This document shows positions 10,607-20,262 of a stretch of 64,000 nt of DNA, piece after piece. Under the pieces are notes generated by a model that was not told the origin of the DNA, ran no database searches, and worked only from the letters and a program-made list of their open reading frames with translations. The translations under genes and the position numbers were made by a program. This stretch comes from Thermoguttaceae bacterium (GTDB lineage Bacteria > Planctomycetota > Planctomycetia > Pirellulales > Thermoguttaceae). Within the stretch, counting starts at the first letter, position 1, and each line of letters starts with the position of its first letter. The stretch is taken from contig JARKPK010000104.1 of assembly GCA_029975295.1 (NCBI GenBank), forward strand, positions 28,248 to 92,247, read 5' to 3'.

Positions 10607-11055
10607 TTTCGCCCACGGCATCCCGCCGGCAAGGTTTAGCGCAGACGGCCGGCCGCGGCACGACACTCGCCGATGGGCGATCGTTGGCGCAGCCCGGCCG
10701 GGGCCGAGGGCCGATAGGCCCGGATTCTGCCGGCGGCAGGCAATCGCCCGGCGGCATGGCTTTGCCGGCGATCGTCGGGCGCGGCGGCGCGTTGGGCGAA
10801 CGCTGGCCGGCCGCCCGCGCCCCTTGCGTGCCGCGGCGGGGCGCGGCAGACTATTGGTCCGCCAACTCGGCAACGAACGTCGGGGCGAAGGGGCCGAACA
10901 CGGCCGGCAGTTCACTGCGGCGGCAGTCGCCATTGAACAAGCCGTCCGCAACGCCCCTTCTGGTCTGCCGGACGCCTTGTGCAGCGAAGGCGATGCTGCG
11001 GCAGAAACGGTATCACACAGGTTCTCATTTCCATCACTGCGAGGGAGCGACATTC
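10607..11055 (+). other. 449-base gap before xylA, no gene seen
   Basis: Very GC-rich sequence. An open frame runs through it into xylA but its translation is Arg/Pro/Ala-rich and lacks family resemblance. It presumably holds the xylA promoter or leader; I could not assign -35/-10 boxes. Confidence 0.5.
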
Positions 11056-12369
<1,314 letters not shown>

Positions 12370-12616
12370 CTGCCGGCGCACGCTCGCCCCACCGCCGCTT
12401 GCATAAGGACAAACAAGCGGCGGCAGGCGGCGGGAAGGCGCTCTGCAAAGCAGAATGCCGGCTCGTCGCGGCAGCAGGTTGTTGATTGATGTTGATCGCG
12501 CCCGACTCGTGGCGGCGCCGCCAGCGCTGCCGCGGGCCGGGCGTGTTTCGCTTGCAGGCTTACTTGCCGATGCGGGCCGCCGGCGCCGCCCGCGGGCAGA
12601 CCGATCAACGAACCGA

Positions 12617-13252
12617 TCAACCGACCGCCAGTCCGCGCCGACGCAACTGGCCGATCAAATCGACGGCGCCGCGATAGACCACGGCATCGATGCCCGCCGC
12701 GGCCGCCCCGGCCCGATTGGCCGCGATGTCATCGGTGAAGAACAGTTCCTCGGGCGAGCAGCCCGCCGCCTCCGCCGCCGCCTCGAAGATCTTCCGATCG
12801 GGCTTCATCGCCCCAACGCGAAAGCTGAGCACGTGGCGATCGAACATCTCGGCCACATACGCGAATCGCCGCCGGCAGTAGTCCCAGTGCAGTTCGCAGG
12901 TGTTCGAAAGGATGCCCAACGGATAGCGGCGCTGCCGCAGTTGCACCAGCAGGGGCAGGATCTCGTGGTTGGGCCAGAAGAACTCGGTGGCGGCCCGGCG
13001 CAATTCGGCCTCGGCCGCCCGAACGCCCGTCCGTCGGCAGAATTCGGCGTAGAACTGCCCCGTCGTCATTCGGCCCAGTTCGAGGAGTTCTTGCATGCCC
13101 TCGTCGAACAAGATGCGACGAACGGCGGCCTCCGTTGCGCCGGCCGCGGCGGCCAACTGGCGCACCAACCGTCCGTGATCGAAGCCAACGAGCACCTGGC
13201 CCAAATCGAAATAGAGAAACTTGGGGCGGCCCACCGCCGAAATCGGCTTCAT
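12617..13252 (-). CDS. HAD-IA family phosphatase (YihX-like)
   Basis: A 211-residue HAD hydrolase. Motif I is YFDLGQVLVGFD, where Gly replaces the usual second Asp as in YihX-type enzymes. Motif II is GILSNTCELHWDYC, the lysine is in GAMKPDRKIFEAA, and motif IV is FFTDDIAANRAGA. A small helical cap lies between motifs I and II. The start at 13252 is chosen for its AAGGA Shine-Dalgarno 6 bases upstream; longer in-frame starts at 13312 and 13324 lack one. A sugar-phosphate phosphatase role is likely but the substrate is unknown. A Nudix gene lies 99 bases upstream on the same strand. Confidence 0.88.
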   Translation of the reverse strand: MKPISAVGRPKFLYFDLGQVLVGFDHGRLVRQLAAAAGATEAAVRRILFDEGMQELLELGRMTTGQFYAEFCRRTGVRAAEAELRRAATEFFWPNHEILPLLVQLRQRRYPLGILSNTCELHWDYCRRRFAYVAEMFDRHVLSFRVGAMKPDRKIFEAAAEAAGCSPEELFFTDDIAANRAGAAAAGIDAVVYRGAVDLIGQLRRRGLAVG

Positions 13253-13351
13253 CGCGCGTCCTTGCAAGGCTGCGGCTGTGGTTGTTGACACGGCTGGAAC
13301 AAACTCATTCATGAAACGGAGCATCCCGGCCGAACGACCGGCAGCGGCTTG

Positions 13352-13939
13352 CTAGGGCCGGTTCGGCCCATCCGCCCCCCATCCCGCCACGCCCGGCGCC
13401 GGCGGCGTCAATCCGACGAACGCCAACGCGGCAACCACCATGCTGTGGGCAATTTGGCCCGCGGCAACCATCTCCGAGACCTCCTTTCGCGAAGCCTCGA
13501 ACACCTCGATCTGCTCGAACGAATCGAACCGCGGCGGAGCCACCAGGCGGCAGCCTTCGGCCAAAAAAAGATGGCAACGGTTGTTCATGATCGCCGGGTT
13601 CGACCAAACCGAAGCCAGCGGGCGAATGCATTCGGCCGCATAGCCGGTCTCTTCGTTCAGCTCGCGCAGCGCGGCCGCGGCCGGCTCTTCGCCGTGATCA
13701 ACCATTCCGCCCGGAATCTCGATCACCGTCTCTCGCACCCCGTGCCGAAACTGCCGGATCAGCACCACATTGCCTTCCCGGGTCAACGGAACGACATTGA
13801 CCCAGTCGGGCGTGTCGAGCACGACGAAATCGCGCTCGGCGTTCGCCGGTTCGAGTCGATAACGGTCGCGGCGCAGACGGAAGATCTGATAATCCACCGG
13901 CGGCCCGCTCTTCAACAGCGACCAATGCTCGGACGACAT
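13352..13939 (-). CDS. Nudix hydrolase (ADP-ribose pyrophosphatase-like)
   Basis: A 195-residue hydrolase of nucleoside diphosphates linked to another moiety. The Nudix box fits GX5EX7REUXEEXGU exactly: it starts at GGMVDHGEEP and ends RELNEETGY (about residues 76-99). The flanks VVPLTREGNVVLIRQFRHGV and ETVIEIPGG are typical of ADP-ribose or ADP-sugar pyrophosphatases. It is probably co-transcribed with the HAD phosphatase that follows. Exact substrate is inference. Confidence 0.9.
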   Translation of the reverse strand: MSSEHWSLLKSGPPVDYQIFRLRRDRYRLEPANAERDFVVLDTPDWVNVVPLTREGNVVLIRQFRHGVRETVIEIPGGMVDHGEEPAAAALRELNEETGYAAECIRPLASVWSNPAIMNNRCHLFLAEGCRLVAPPRFDSFEQIEVFEASRKEVSEMVAAGQIAHSMVVAALAFVGLTPPAPGVAGWGADGPNRP

Positions 13940-14134
13940 CGCCCCTCTCCGCTCTGCCCGAAAACAACACGAACCGCGGCTGCCATCATATCACGCAACT
14001 GCCGGCTCGGCCCAGGAGGATATGGACGGAACGAGCGAAGGGCGATTCTTGCGTCGGCCCTGCGGGGCCGCGTGGGCGAGGCCGTTTGGTTCGTTTCGCC
14101 TGAAGCCGCCCGCCGGCGCACAAGGCCGCGTTGG

Positions 14135-15727
14135 CTAGCGTGCCGAGCCGTCGGGCCGAGCCGATCCGTCGTGTTTCCAAGCCAAGGCCGCCGTGGGGCA
14201 GGCTTCGACGCAGGCCGCAGCCGCCCGCTGCAAGGCCTCGTTGATCTGGCGGCCCAAAGGGGCCGAAACGCGCACGTCGAACCCTCGCCCGACGAAGGTC
14301 AACCCGAACGGCTCGTCGGCCGCCCGTGCAAGTTCGATGCACAGGCCGCATTGAATGCACTTGCCCGGTTCATAAACAACCTCGGCATGCCGCAGGTCTT
14401 GCGAAAACGGCTTGCGATCAGCCGCGAACCGACGCGGCGATGCGCCATACTTGGCCGCATATTCGCGCAAGCGGCAATCGCCCTGTTTGCGACAATCGCA
14501 GTGCAGGCATCGGGCGGCCTGGGCCGCGGCCTCGCTCGCCGCATAACCGATCATCGGGTCGCTCGGCTCAAACCGCGGCAGCCGCGCCGATCCGGCGGCC
14601 AACTGCACGAGTTCCTCGGCCGCCATTTTGCCGATGCGGGAGTTGAACGGTTCGCTTGGCCCGACGGGCGTTTCTCCTCGAAGGAACTGATCGACGCTTT
14701 CGGCCGCCTCTTTGCCGTCGGCCGCGCTGCGAACAACCATCGCCTTACCCCGCACCGCGCAACCGGCGGCGAACACCCCCTGGCGCGAGGTGGCGAACCC
14801 CTTGGGCGCAACCTCCAGTCCGCGGCCCGAATGGCCGATTCCCCATCGCGCCGCCGCGTCGGCTGAGACTGCGCCGCAGCAAAGCACCACAGCGTCGCAA
14901 CGGGTCAGCAGCGATTCGCATTGGTCGGGCGAATCGATCGCTTGCCCGCAGAAGACTTCGATGCCCACGGCCAGAAGCGCGGCAATCTCTTTTTCGAGCA
15001 CGTCGCGGGGCAGCTCGCCTTCCGAGGTTTCGCGCCACAGCCGACCGCCGAGCCGATCCTCGCGTTCGTAGAGCGAAACGGAATGGCCTTTGGCCGCCAG
15101 ATAGTACGCGGCTGCCAAGCCGGTTGGCCCGCCGCCGATCACCGCCACGCGCCGCCCCGTGACCGCCGCGGGCTGGGGCACATAAACGGCGCCCGACTCC
15201 AAGTCGGCATCGGCCACGAACCGTTTCAGCCGGCAAATGGCCACCGCCGCATCCACTCCGCCGCGCCGGCACGCCCGTTCGCATGGGGCCGGGCAAACCC
15301 GCCCCAGCACGGCCGGCAAGGCGATGTCGCGTTTGACCGTGGCAATGGCCGCGCGCAACTGGCCCGCAGCGATCTGCCGCAGCATCAACGGAATGTCCAT
15401 CCGCGCCGGGCACCCGAAGAAGCACGGCGCCAGGCAATCGCCCACGTGCTCGCTGAGCAGCAATTCCAGCGCCGAACGCCGCATCGCGCGCACTTCAGCC
15501 GTTTCGCTCTCGTAACGGCCGCCCTCAACCGCCGGAGTTCCGCACGAGGGAACGATGCGGCCCGTTGCACAATCGCGCACCAGGCAAACCAGGCATGAAG
15601 TCAGCGGTCGGCAGCCTTGGCGATAGCACAGCGCGGGCACGTCGCAGCCGGCCGCCCGCGCGGCGTCGAGCACCGTTGCGCCCTCGGGAACGGTTACAGT
15701 CGTTTGGTCAATCGTCAGTCGCGGCAT
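14135..15727 (-). CDS. GltD-like FAD/iron-sulfur oxidoreductase lacking the NAD(P)H subdomain
   Basis: A 530-residue cytoplasmic flavo-iron-sulfur protein, last gene of the redox cluster. Order of parts: a NuoG-like [2Fe-2S] domain (residues 1-75; Cys spacing C-x10-C-x2-C-x13-C), a His-Cys segment HVGDCLAPCFFGC (about 97), the GltD helical region with CPAPCERAC (about 147), the FAD Rossmann motif VAVIGGGPTGLAAAYYL (about 199), and two C-terminal Cys-rich segments (CLHCDCRKQGDC; CIQCGLC with a distal CVEACP). Normal GltD proteins carry a second Rossmann unit for NADPH between VVLCCGA (about 282) and GVFAAGC (about 315); only about 33 residues are present here, so it should not bind NAD(P)H itself. 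It begins 163 bases after the NuoEF fusion. Start chosen at MPRLTIDQTT; upstream in-frame sequence is not protein-like. Confidence 0.85.
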   Translation of the reverse strand: MPRLTIDQTTVTVPEGATVLDAARAAGCDVPALCYRQGCRPLTSCLVCLVRDCATGRIVPSCGTPAVEGGRYESETAEVRAMRRSALELLLSEHVGDCLAPCFFGCPARMDIPLMLRQIAAGQLRAAIATVKRDIALPAVLGRVCPAPCERACRRGGVDAAVAICRLKRFVADADLESGAVYVPQPAAVTGRRVAVIGGGPTGLAAAYYLAAKGHSVSLYEREDRLGGRLWRETSEGELPRDVLEKEIAALLAVGIEVFCGQAIDSPDQCESLLTRCDAVVLCCGAVSADAAARWGIGHSGRGLEVAPKGFATSRQGVFAAGCAVRGKAMVVRSAADGKEAAESVDQFLRGETPVGPSEPFNSRIGKMAAEELVQLAAGSARLPRFEPSDPMIGYAASEAAAQAARCLHCDCRKQGDCRLREYAAKYGASPRRFAADRKPFSQDLRHAEVVYEPGKCIQCGLCIELARAADEPFGLTFVGRGFDVRVSAPLGRQINEALQRAAAACVEACPTAALAWKHDGSARPDGSAR

Positions 15728-15890
15728 AATCGGTCGGTTCCATCGGCCGGCGCGCCACCGCTCAACGAGCGGCGCAGACGGCGTTGGGGCCCGGGCGAAT
15801 GCGGCCCGCATCAGCGATGGCTGTTCGCCCCGGCTCGGACAATGCGGCCCGGTCCCTCTTTCTTCGCGGCCGATCGTCGCCGGCCGATTG

Positions 15891-18242
15891 CTACTCCACA
15901 ACCACAGCGTGTTCGGGGCAAACCTGCCGACAGGTGTCGCATCGCGTGCAACGATCGTCGATCACCGCATGTCTCGCGTAGGGAGTCATGGGGATCGCCT
16001 GCGTGGGACACTGCTGCGCGCACAGCGTGCATCCGATGCACTGATCGGTGATGCGGTAGTGGATGAGCGCCTTGCACCGACCCGCCGGGCAGCGGCCGGC
16101 CAGATGCGCTTCATACTCGTCGCGGAAGTAGCGCAGGGTGGAAAGCACCGGGTTGGGGGCCGTCCGACCCAGGCCGCAAATGCTGCCGCGTTGCACTTCG
16201 ACGGCCAGCAGTTCGAGCTGATCGAGGTCGTCGCTGCGGCCGCGGCCTTCGCAGATTCGGTTCAGAATGTCGAGCATCCGCCGCGTCCCGACGCGGCAGA
16301 AGGTGCATTTGCCGCACGACTGGTCCTGCGTGAAATGCAGAAAATACCGCGCGATGTCGACCATGCAGTCGGCGTCGTCGAGCACGACCAGACCGCCCGA
16401 GCCCATGATCGCCCCGACGCGCGTCAGCGATTCGAAATCGACGGGCGTGTCGGCCAACGCGGCGGGCACGCACCCGCCCGAAGGACCGCCCACCTGCACC
16501 GCCTTGAGGGAACGTCCGCCGGGCACCCCTCCGCCGATCTCTTCGACGATCTGCCGGAGGCTGATCCCCATGGGCACCTCGATCAGTCCGCCCCGCCGCA
16601 CCTTGCCGGCCAAGGCGAAAACCTTCGTGCCCTTGCTCGCACCGGCGCCGATGCTTGCGAACGCCGCTGCGCCGTTGCGGACGATCCAGGGCACCAAGGC
16701 GTAGGTTTCGACGTTGTTGACCAGTGTGGGTTTGCCCCACAAGCCGCACTCGGCCGGAAACGGAGGCCGCAGCCGCGGCATGCCGCGCCTTCCCTCGATC
16801 GAGGCCAGCAGGGCCGTCTCTTCGCCGCACACAAACGCCCCGGCGCCCTCTTGAACCCGAAACCGCAGCGAATAGCGGCTGCCCAACAATCCCTCGCCCA
16901 ACAGGCCGCGTTCGGCGCAACGGGCCAGCGCGGCATTGATCCGTTCGACAGCCAGCGGGTATTCCGCGCGGATGTACAGAATCGCTTCGTGCGCGCCGAC
17001 GGCCAGCGCGGCAATCGCCATGCCCTCGATAATCCGATAGGGAAACGACTCGAGCAGCATGCGGTCCATAAACGCGCCGGGGTCGCCCTCGTCGCCGTTG
17101 CACACCACATACTTCGGTTCGGCGGCGGCCTGCCGCACCCGATCCCATTTCAGCCCGGTGGGAAACCCCGCCCCGCCCCGGCCGCGCAAACCGCTTTGCT
17201 TCACCTCGTCGACGATTCGCGGCGGCGACCACTGATCGATGCACTTCCGCAGCGCGGCAAAACCATCATTCCGCAGATACTCGTCCAAATCCAACGGATC
17301 GATTCGCCCGCCGTGCTCCGTGGCCAAATGCAACTGCGGCCCCAAGAAGGCGCAAATCACCGGGTCGCGCCGATCGACCCCGGCGCAACGGCTGTCCGGC
17401 GGACCGGCGCCGTTGGCCCATCGATCCAGCCAGCGGGCCACCGCCCGCGATGTGCGCCGCCACCAACCCCGCGGACGAAAATGATCGAGCACGATCTCGC
17501 CGGCGTCCTCGGGACTCACTTTGGTGAATAACTTGTTTCCGCCGTCGGGCATCACCAGTTCGACCAACGGGGTTTGATGGCACATCCCCACGCAGCCCAC
17601 TCGTTTGACGCCGGCGGCCACGGCCCCCTGACGCAGCGCCTGCTCGATCGCCTCGTGAACCTTGCCGCTTCCTTGGGCCACGCAGCACGATCCCAAACCG
17701 ACGCGCACTTCGCCCTCGTGCGCCGCTGCGGCAACGCCCCCGCCCGCCGGCGCCGGCGACTTCCCGTTGCCGCAATGACTGAGAAAGTCGGCCAACACGT
17801 CGCCGACGTGCGACGGCGCCACGCGACCGAACGTCCGGCCGTCGATCTGCACCACCGGCGCCAACGTGCAACAACCGAGGCACGCCACTTTTTCGATGGT
17901 GAAGCGTCCGAACGAGTCGGTGTCTTCCCCGGGGGCCAGCTTCAGCTCGCGCTCGAAGGCCGACTGAACCAGCCCCGATCCTTTCACATGGCACGCCGTT
18001 CCGTGGCATACGGCGATGATGTGCTCGCCGACGGGCTTCAGGCGAAATTGATTGTAGAAGGTCGCCACGCCGGTAATATCCGCCGGCTTGATCTCCGTTT
18101 GTTCGCACACCCGATCAAGCGCCGCCCGCGGCAAATAGCGATACCGCCGTTGCAGCGCCTGCAAAATGCCGATCACCGCCTCGGGCTTTCGCCCCAAGCG
18201 TTCCACCACCTGATCGACATAGCCCAGGTCCAGGTCGGCCAT
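15891..18242 (-). CDS. NuoE-ferredoxin-NuoF-ferredoxin fusion, NADH-oxidising subunit
   Basis: A 783-residue diaphorase-like protein. Residues 1-150 are a NuoE-type thioredoxin-fold [2Fe-2S] domain (CHGTAC at about 77, CLGCC at about 121). A second thioredoxin-like [2Fe-2S] domain follows (SCC at about 186, CVGMC at about 217). The NuoF core has the NADH-binding GLRGRGGAGFPTG (about 354), FMN-binding CNGDEGDPGAF (about 385), an SLBB region, and the N3-type cluster SCGKCTFCRVGTRR (about 645). The C-terminus adds a 2[4Fe-4S] ferredoxin (CIGCTLCAQQCP; CTRCDTCRQVCP). The order resembles HndC/HydB-type subunits. The ATG at 18242 overlaps the upstream stop by one base (TGATG), implying translational coupling. 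It should oxidise NADH or NADPH; partner enzymes of hydrogenase or formate dehydrogenase type are absent nearby. Confidence 0.92.
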   Translation of the reverse strand: MADLDLGYVDQVVERLGRKPEAVIGILQALQRRYRYLPRAALDRVCEQTEIKPADITGVATFYNQFRLKPVGEHIIAVCHGTACHVKGSGLVQSAFERELKLAPGEDTDSFGRFTIEKVACLGCCTLAPVVQIDGRTFGRVAPSHVGDVLADFLSHCGNGKSPAPAGGGVAAAAHEGEVRVGLGSCCVAQGSGKVHEAIEQALRQGAVAAGVKRVGCVGMCHQTPLVELVMPDGGNKLFTKVSPEDAGEIVLDHFRPRGWWRRTSRAVARWLDRWANGAGPPDSRCAGVDRRDPVICAFLGPQLHLATEHGGRIDPLDLDEYLRNDGFAALRKCIDQWSPPRIVDEVKQSGLRGRGGAGFPTGLKWDRVRQAAAEPKYVVCNGDEGDPGAFMDRMLLESFPYRIIEGMAIAALAVGAHEAILYIRAEYPLAVERINAALARCAERGLLGEGLLGSRYSLRFRVQEGAGAFVCGEETALLASIEGRRGMPRLRPPFPAECGLWGKPTLVNNVETYALVPWIVRNGAAAFASIGAGASKGTKVFALAGKVRRGGLIEVPMGISLRQIVEEIGGGVPGGRSLKAVQVGGPSGGCVPAALADTPVDFESLTRVGAIMGSGGLVVLDDADCMVDIARYFLHFTQDQSCGKCTFCRVGTRRMLDILNRICEGRGRSDDLDQLELLAVEVQRGSICGLGRTAPNPVLSTLRYFRDEYEAHLAGRCPAGRCKALIHYRITDQCIGCTLCAQQCPTQAIPMTPYARHAVIDDRCTRCDTCRQVCPEHAVVVE

Positions 18243-20206
18243 CAATCAGCTCGCAAACAAAACAGGTGCTTCTTGCCGCGCAAATAGATTCGCCCCGGCT
18301 GCCAAGCCGGACTGCTGACGCACCCTTCGCCCAACGAAGCCTCGATGACGGCCTTGCCCTCCGTCTCGCTCGGTTCGATCCACCAAGCGCGGCCCTCGGT
18401 GTCGATCAGAAACAGCTTGCCGCCGGCCCAAGAGGGCGACGCGGAGAAGGCCGAGTCTTCGAATTCTTTATCCCACAGCATTTCGCCCGATTGCGCGTCG
18501 TAGCAGGTGAGAATGCCGTTCGACGACGCAATGAACACCCACCGCTCGAGGGCCAACGGGCCGGCCGTATCGGGCAGATTGTCTTCGCCCTTCCACAGCA
18601 AATACTGCTTGGCCGTCTCTTTGTCGCGGGTCAGGTCGCCTTCGCCGTCGGCCTTGATGGCCGTCAACGCGGGGAACTCGCTCACCGTGTACACCCGATC
18701 TCCGAAGAACGTCGGCGACGGGCCGACATCTTGACGAAGCACCTTCGCCCGCCACAGTTCGCGCCCATCGGACGGGTCGTAACTGATCGCCCACGGATCG
18801 GCCGCGGTGATCAACTGCATCCGTCCGGCGATCGACGCCACCAGCGGCGTCGCCCACGAGTTGGGCGTTTCGCGGACGGCCTGCCAAACGATCTCGCCGC
18901 TGCGCGAATCGATGGCCAGCAATCGCGATTTCGCCTCGGCCGCCTTATGACCCTGATCGAACGGCACGAGCAGCAGCCGCCCGTAGTTCAGCAGCGAGGC
19001 GGCATGCCCGTATGAGTTCTCCGGCACGCCCAACTGTTTGTGCCACACCGGTTCACCGTCGAAGGTGAATGCGGCCAAACTCCCATCGGCGAAGACGGCG
19101 TAAACCCGCCGACCGTCGGCGGCCGCGGTGGGCGCCGCATAACCGGTGGCGTCGAGCACCTTCGGCGGAGGCCCGGCCGCCGCTTCGACCGGCCGGCTCC
19201 AAAGCAGGCGTCCGTCTTCGGCATCAAAGCAATACACCTCGCGTTTCGTTTCGGTCGCACCGGTGACGAACACCCGCTTGCCCCAGACGACGGCCGAACT
19301 GTTGCCCGGCAGCGGAATCGGCGACTTCCAAACGACGCCCTCACCTGCGGCGCCGTCAAAGGCGGCGGCCTTGATTGCGGCCCGCGCCACGCCCGTTCCC
19401 TCCGGTCCGCGGAATCGCGGCCAAGCGGCCAGGTATTCCTCGGCAGAAAACACCTCGTCGGCAGTTGCACCGGAAGGCTTCGGCCCATCCACGCCGCCCG
19501 CCGGCGTTGACGCCTGCGGATTCGTCGGCAAGTCGTCCGCCGGATGGGCCTCGCTGGGCTTCTCACCGCCGGGTTTTTCGCTGCTGGATGTCGGGCCACC
19601 CGGCTGCAACGCGGCGATCTGGCCGCCCGCCCCGGGACGATCGACTGGTTCGGCTTGGGCCAGCGGCCCGTCGCCGCGGTGGCGCGGCAGCGGCGACGAC
19701 ACCCCGACGCCAAGCCCCACGATGACGCCCAGCACGAAGAGCCCCGCGGCCCCCACGCTCCAACGCGCCCATTGCGCCTGCTGCCCAACCAGATCGCCTT
19801 CGGCGGCCGCCTGCGGCAAAGGAAGCGACCTGCGCAGCACCGATGCCGCCTTCGCCGCCGCGGCGCAGACCGCAGCGCCGATGGCCAGCATCACTGCGCC
19901 GATCGCGCTAAAGGCCCGTTGCCGAAAATACTCTTGCCGCAGCCGTTCATCCAGAAGCCGCATCTGTTCGAGCACGGCCGCGTTGTCGGGCTGCTCGCGC
20001 GCAGCCAAAATGGCCGTCTTATACGCCACGGTTTCCATCGGATGCTTCTCGCCGCGAAGGGCGAAGTCGTAGAGCATCAGCGCGGCTACCACGAGGGTAA
20101 ACGCCCCGGCCACCACGGCCGCGCGAACGGCGGCGTTGTAGCGATCGTCAAGGGCGCCGTTTCGGGCTTCCGAACCAGTCATAGTCGTCTCGGGCTGAGG
20201 AGTCAT
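18242..20206 (-). CDS. membrane-anchored PQQ-like beta-propeller protein (three N-terminal TM segments)
   Basis: A 654-residue protein. The first 180 residues hold three hydrophobic segments (about 27-47, 100-120 and 150-172); a Pro/Gly/Ser-rich linker of about 80 residues follows, then an eight-bladed-type PQQ-like (BamB/quinoprotein-like) propeller starting at AWPRFRGPEGTGVARA. Blade signatures include VYCFDAEDGRLLW, LLAIDSRSGEIVW and LTCYDAQSGEMLWDKE. Conserved PQQ-site residues cannot be identified, so it may be a scaffold and not a dehydrogenase. Its stop overlaps the start of the NuoEF fusion by one base and the upstream NosR/NapH-type gene ends 56 bases before it, which places it inside the redox cluster. 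Topology would put the propeller outside the cytoplasm. Confidence 0.85.
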   Translation of the reverse strand: MTPQPETTMTGSEARNGALDDRYNAAVRAAVVAGAFTLVVAALMLYDFALRGEKHPMETVAYKTAILAAREQPDNAAVLEQMRLLDERLRQEYFRQRAFSAIGAVMLAIGAAVCAAAAKAASVLRRSLPLPQAAAEGDLVGQQAQWARWSVGAAGLFVLGVIVGLGVGVSSPLPRHRGDGPLAQAEPVDRPGAGGQIAALQPGGPTSSSEKPGGEKPSEAHPADDLPTNPQASTPAGGVDGPKPSGATADEVFSAEEYLAAWPRFRGPEGTGVARAAIKAAAFDGAAGEGVVWKSPIPLPGNSSAVVWGKRVFVTGATETKREVYCFDAEDGRLLWSRPVEAAAGPPPKVLDATGYAAPTAAADGRRVYAVFADGSLAAFTFDGEPVWHKQLGVPENSYGHAASLLNYGRLLLVPFDQGHKAAEAKSRLLAIDSRSGEIVWQAVRETPNSWATPLVASIAGRMQLITAADPWAISYDPSDGRELWRAKVLRQDVGPSPTFFGDRVYTVSEFPALTAIKADGEGDLTRDKETAKQYLLWKGEDNLPDTAGPLALERWVFIASSNGILTCYDAQSGEMLWDKEFEDSAFSASPSWAGGKLFLIDTEGRAWWIEPSETEGKAVIEASLGEGCVSSPAWQPGRIYLRGKKHLFCLRAD

Positions 20207-20262
20207 CTCTTTCGATCAAATAGGCCGCCGCTATTGGCGCCGAAAAGAATATTGCATCGAGT

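Noticed and set aside
10558..11055. N-terminal extension of xylose isomerase by 166 codons
   Set aside because: Extension overlaps the DUF1080 stop, is Arg/Pro-rich, and a strong ribosome-binding site precedes the family-typical start at 11056.
14135..18242. NuoEF/GltD-like pair as part of an iron-iron hydrogenase or formate dehydrogenase
   Set aside because: No H-cluster motif, molybdopterin subunit or maturation gene is in the window, and neighbours are membrane iron-sulfur and propeller proteins instead.
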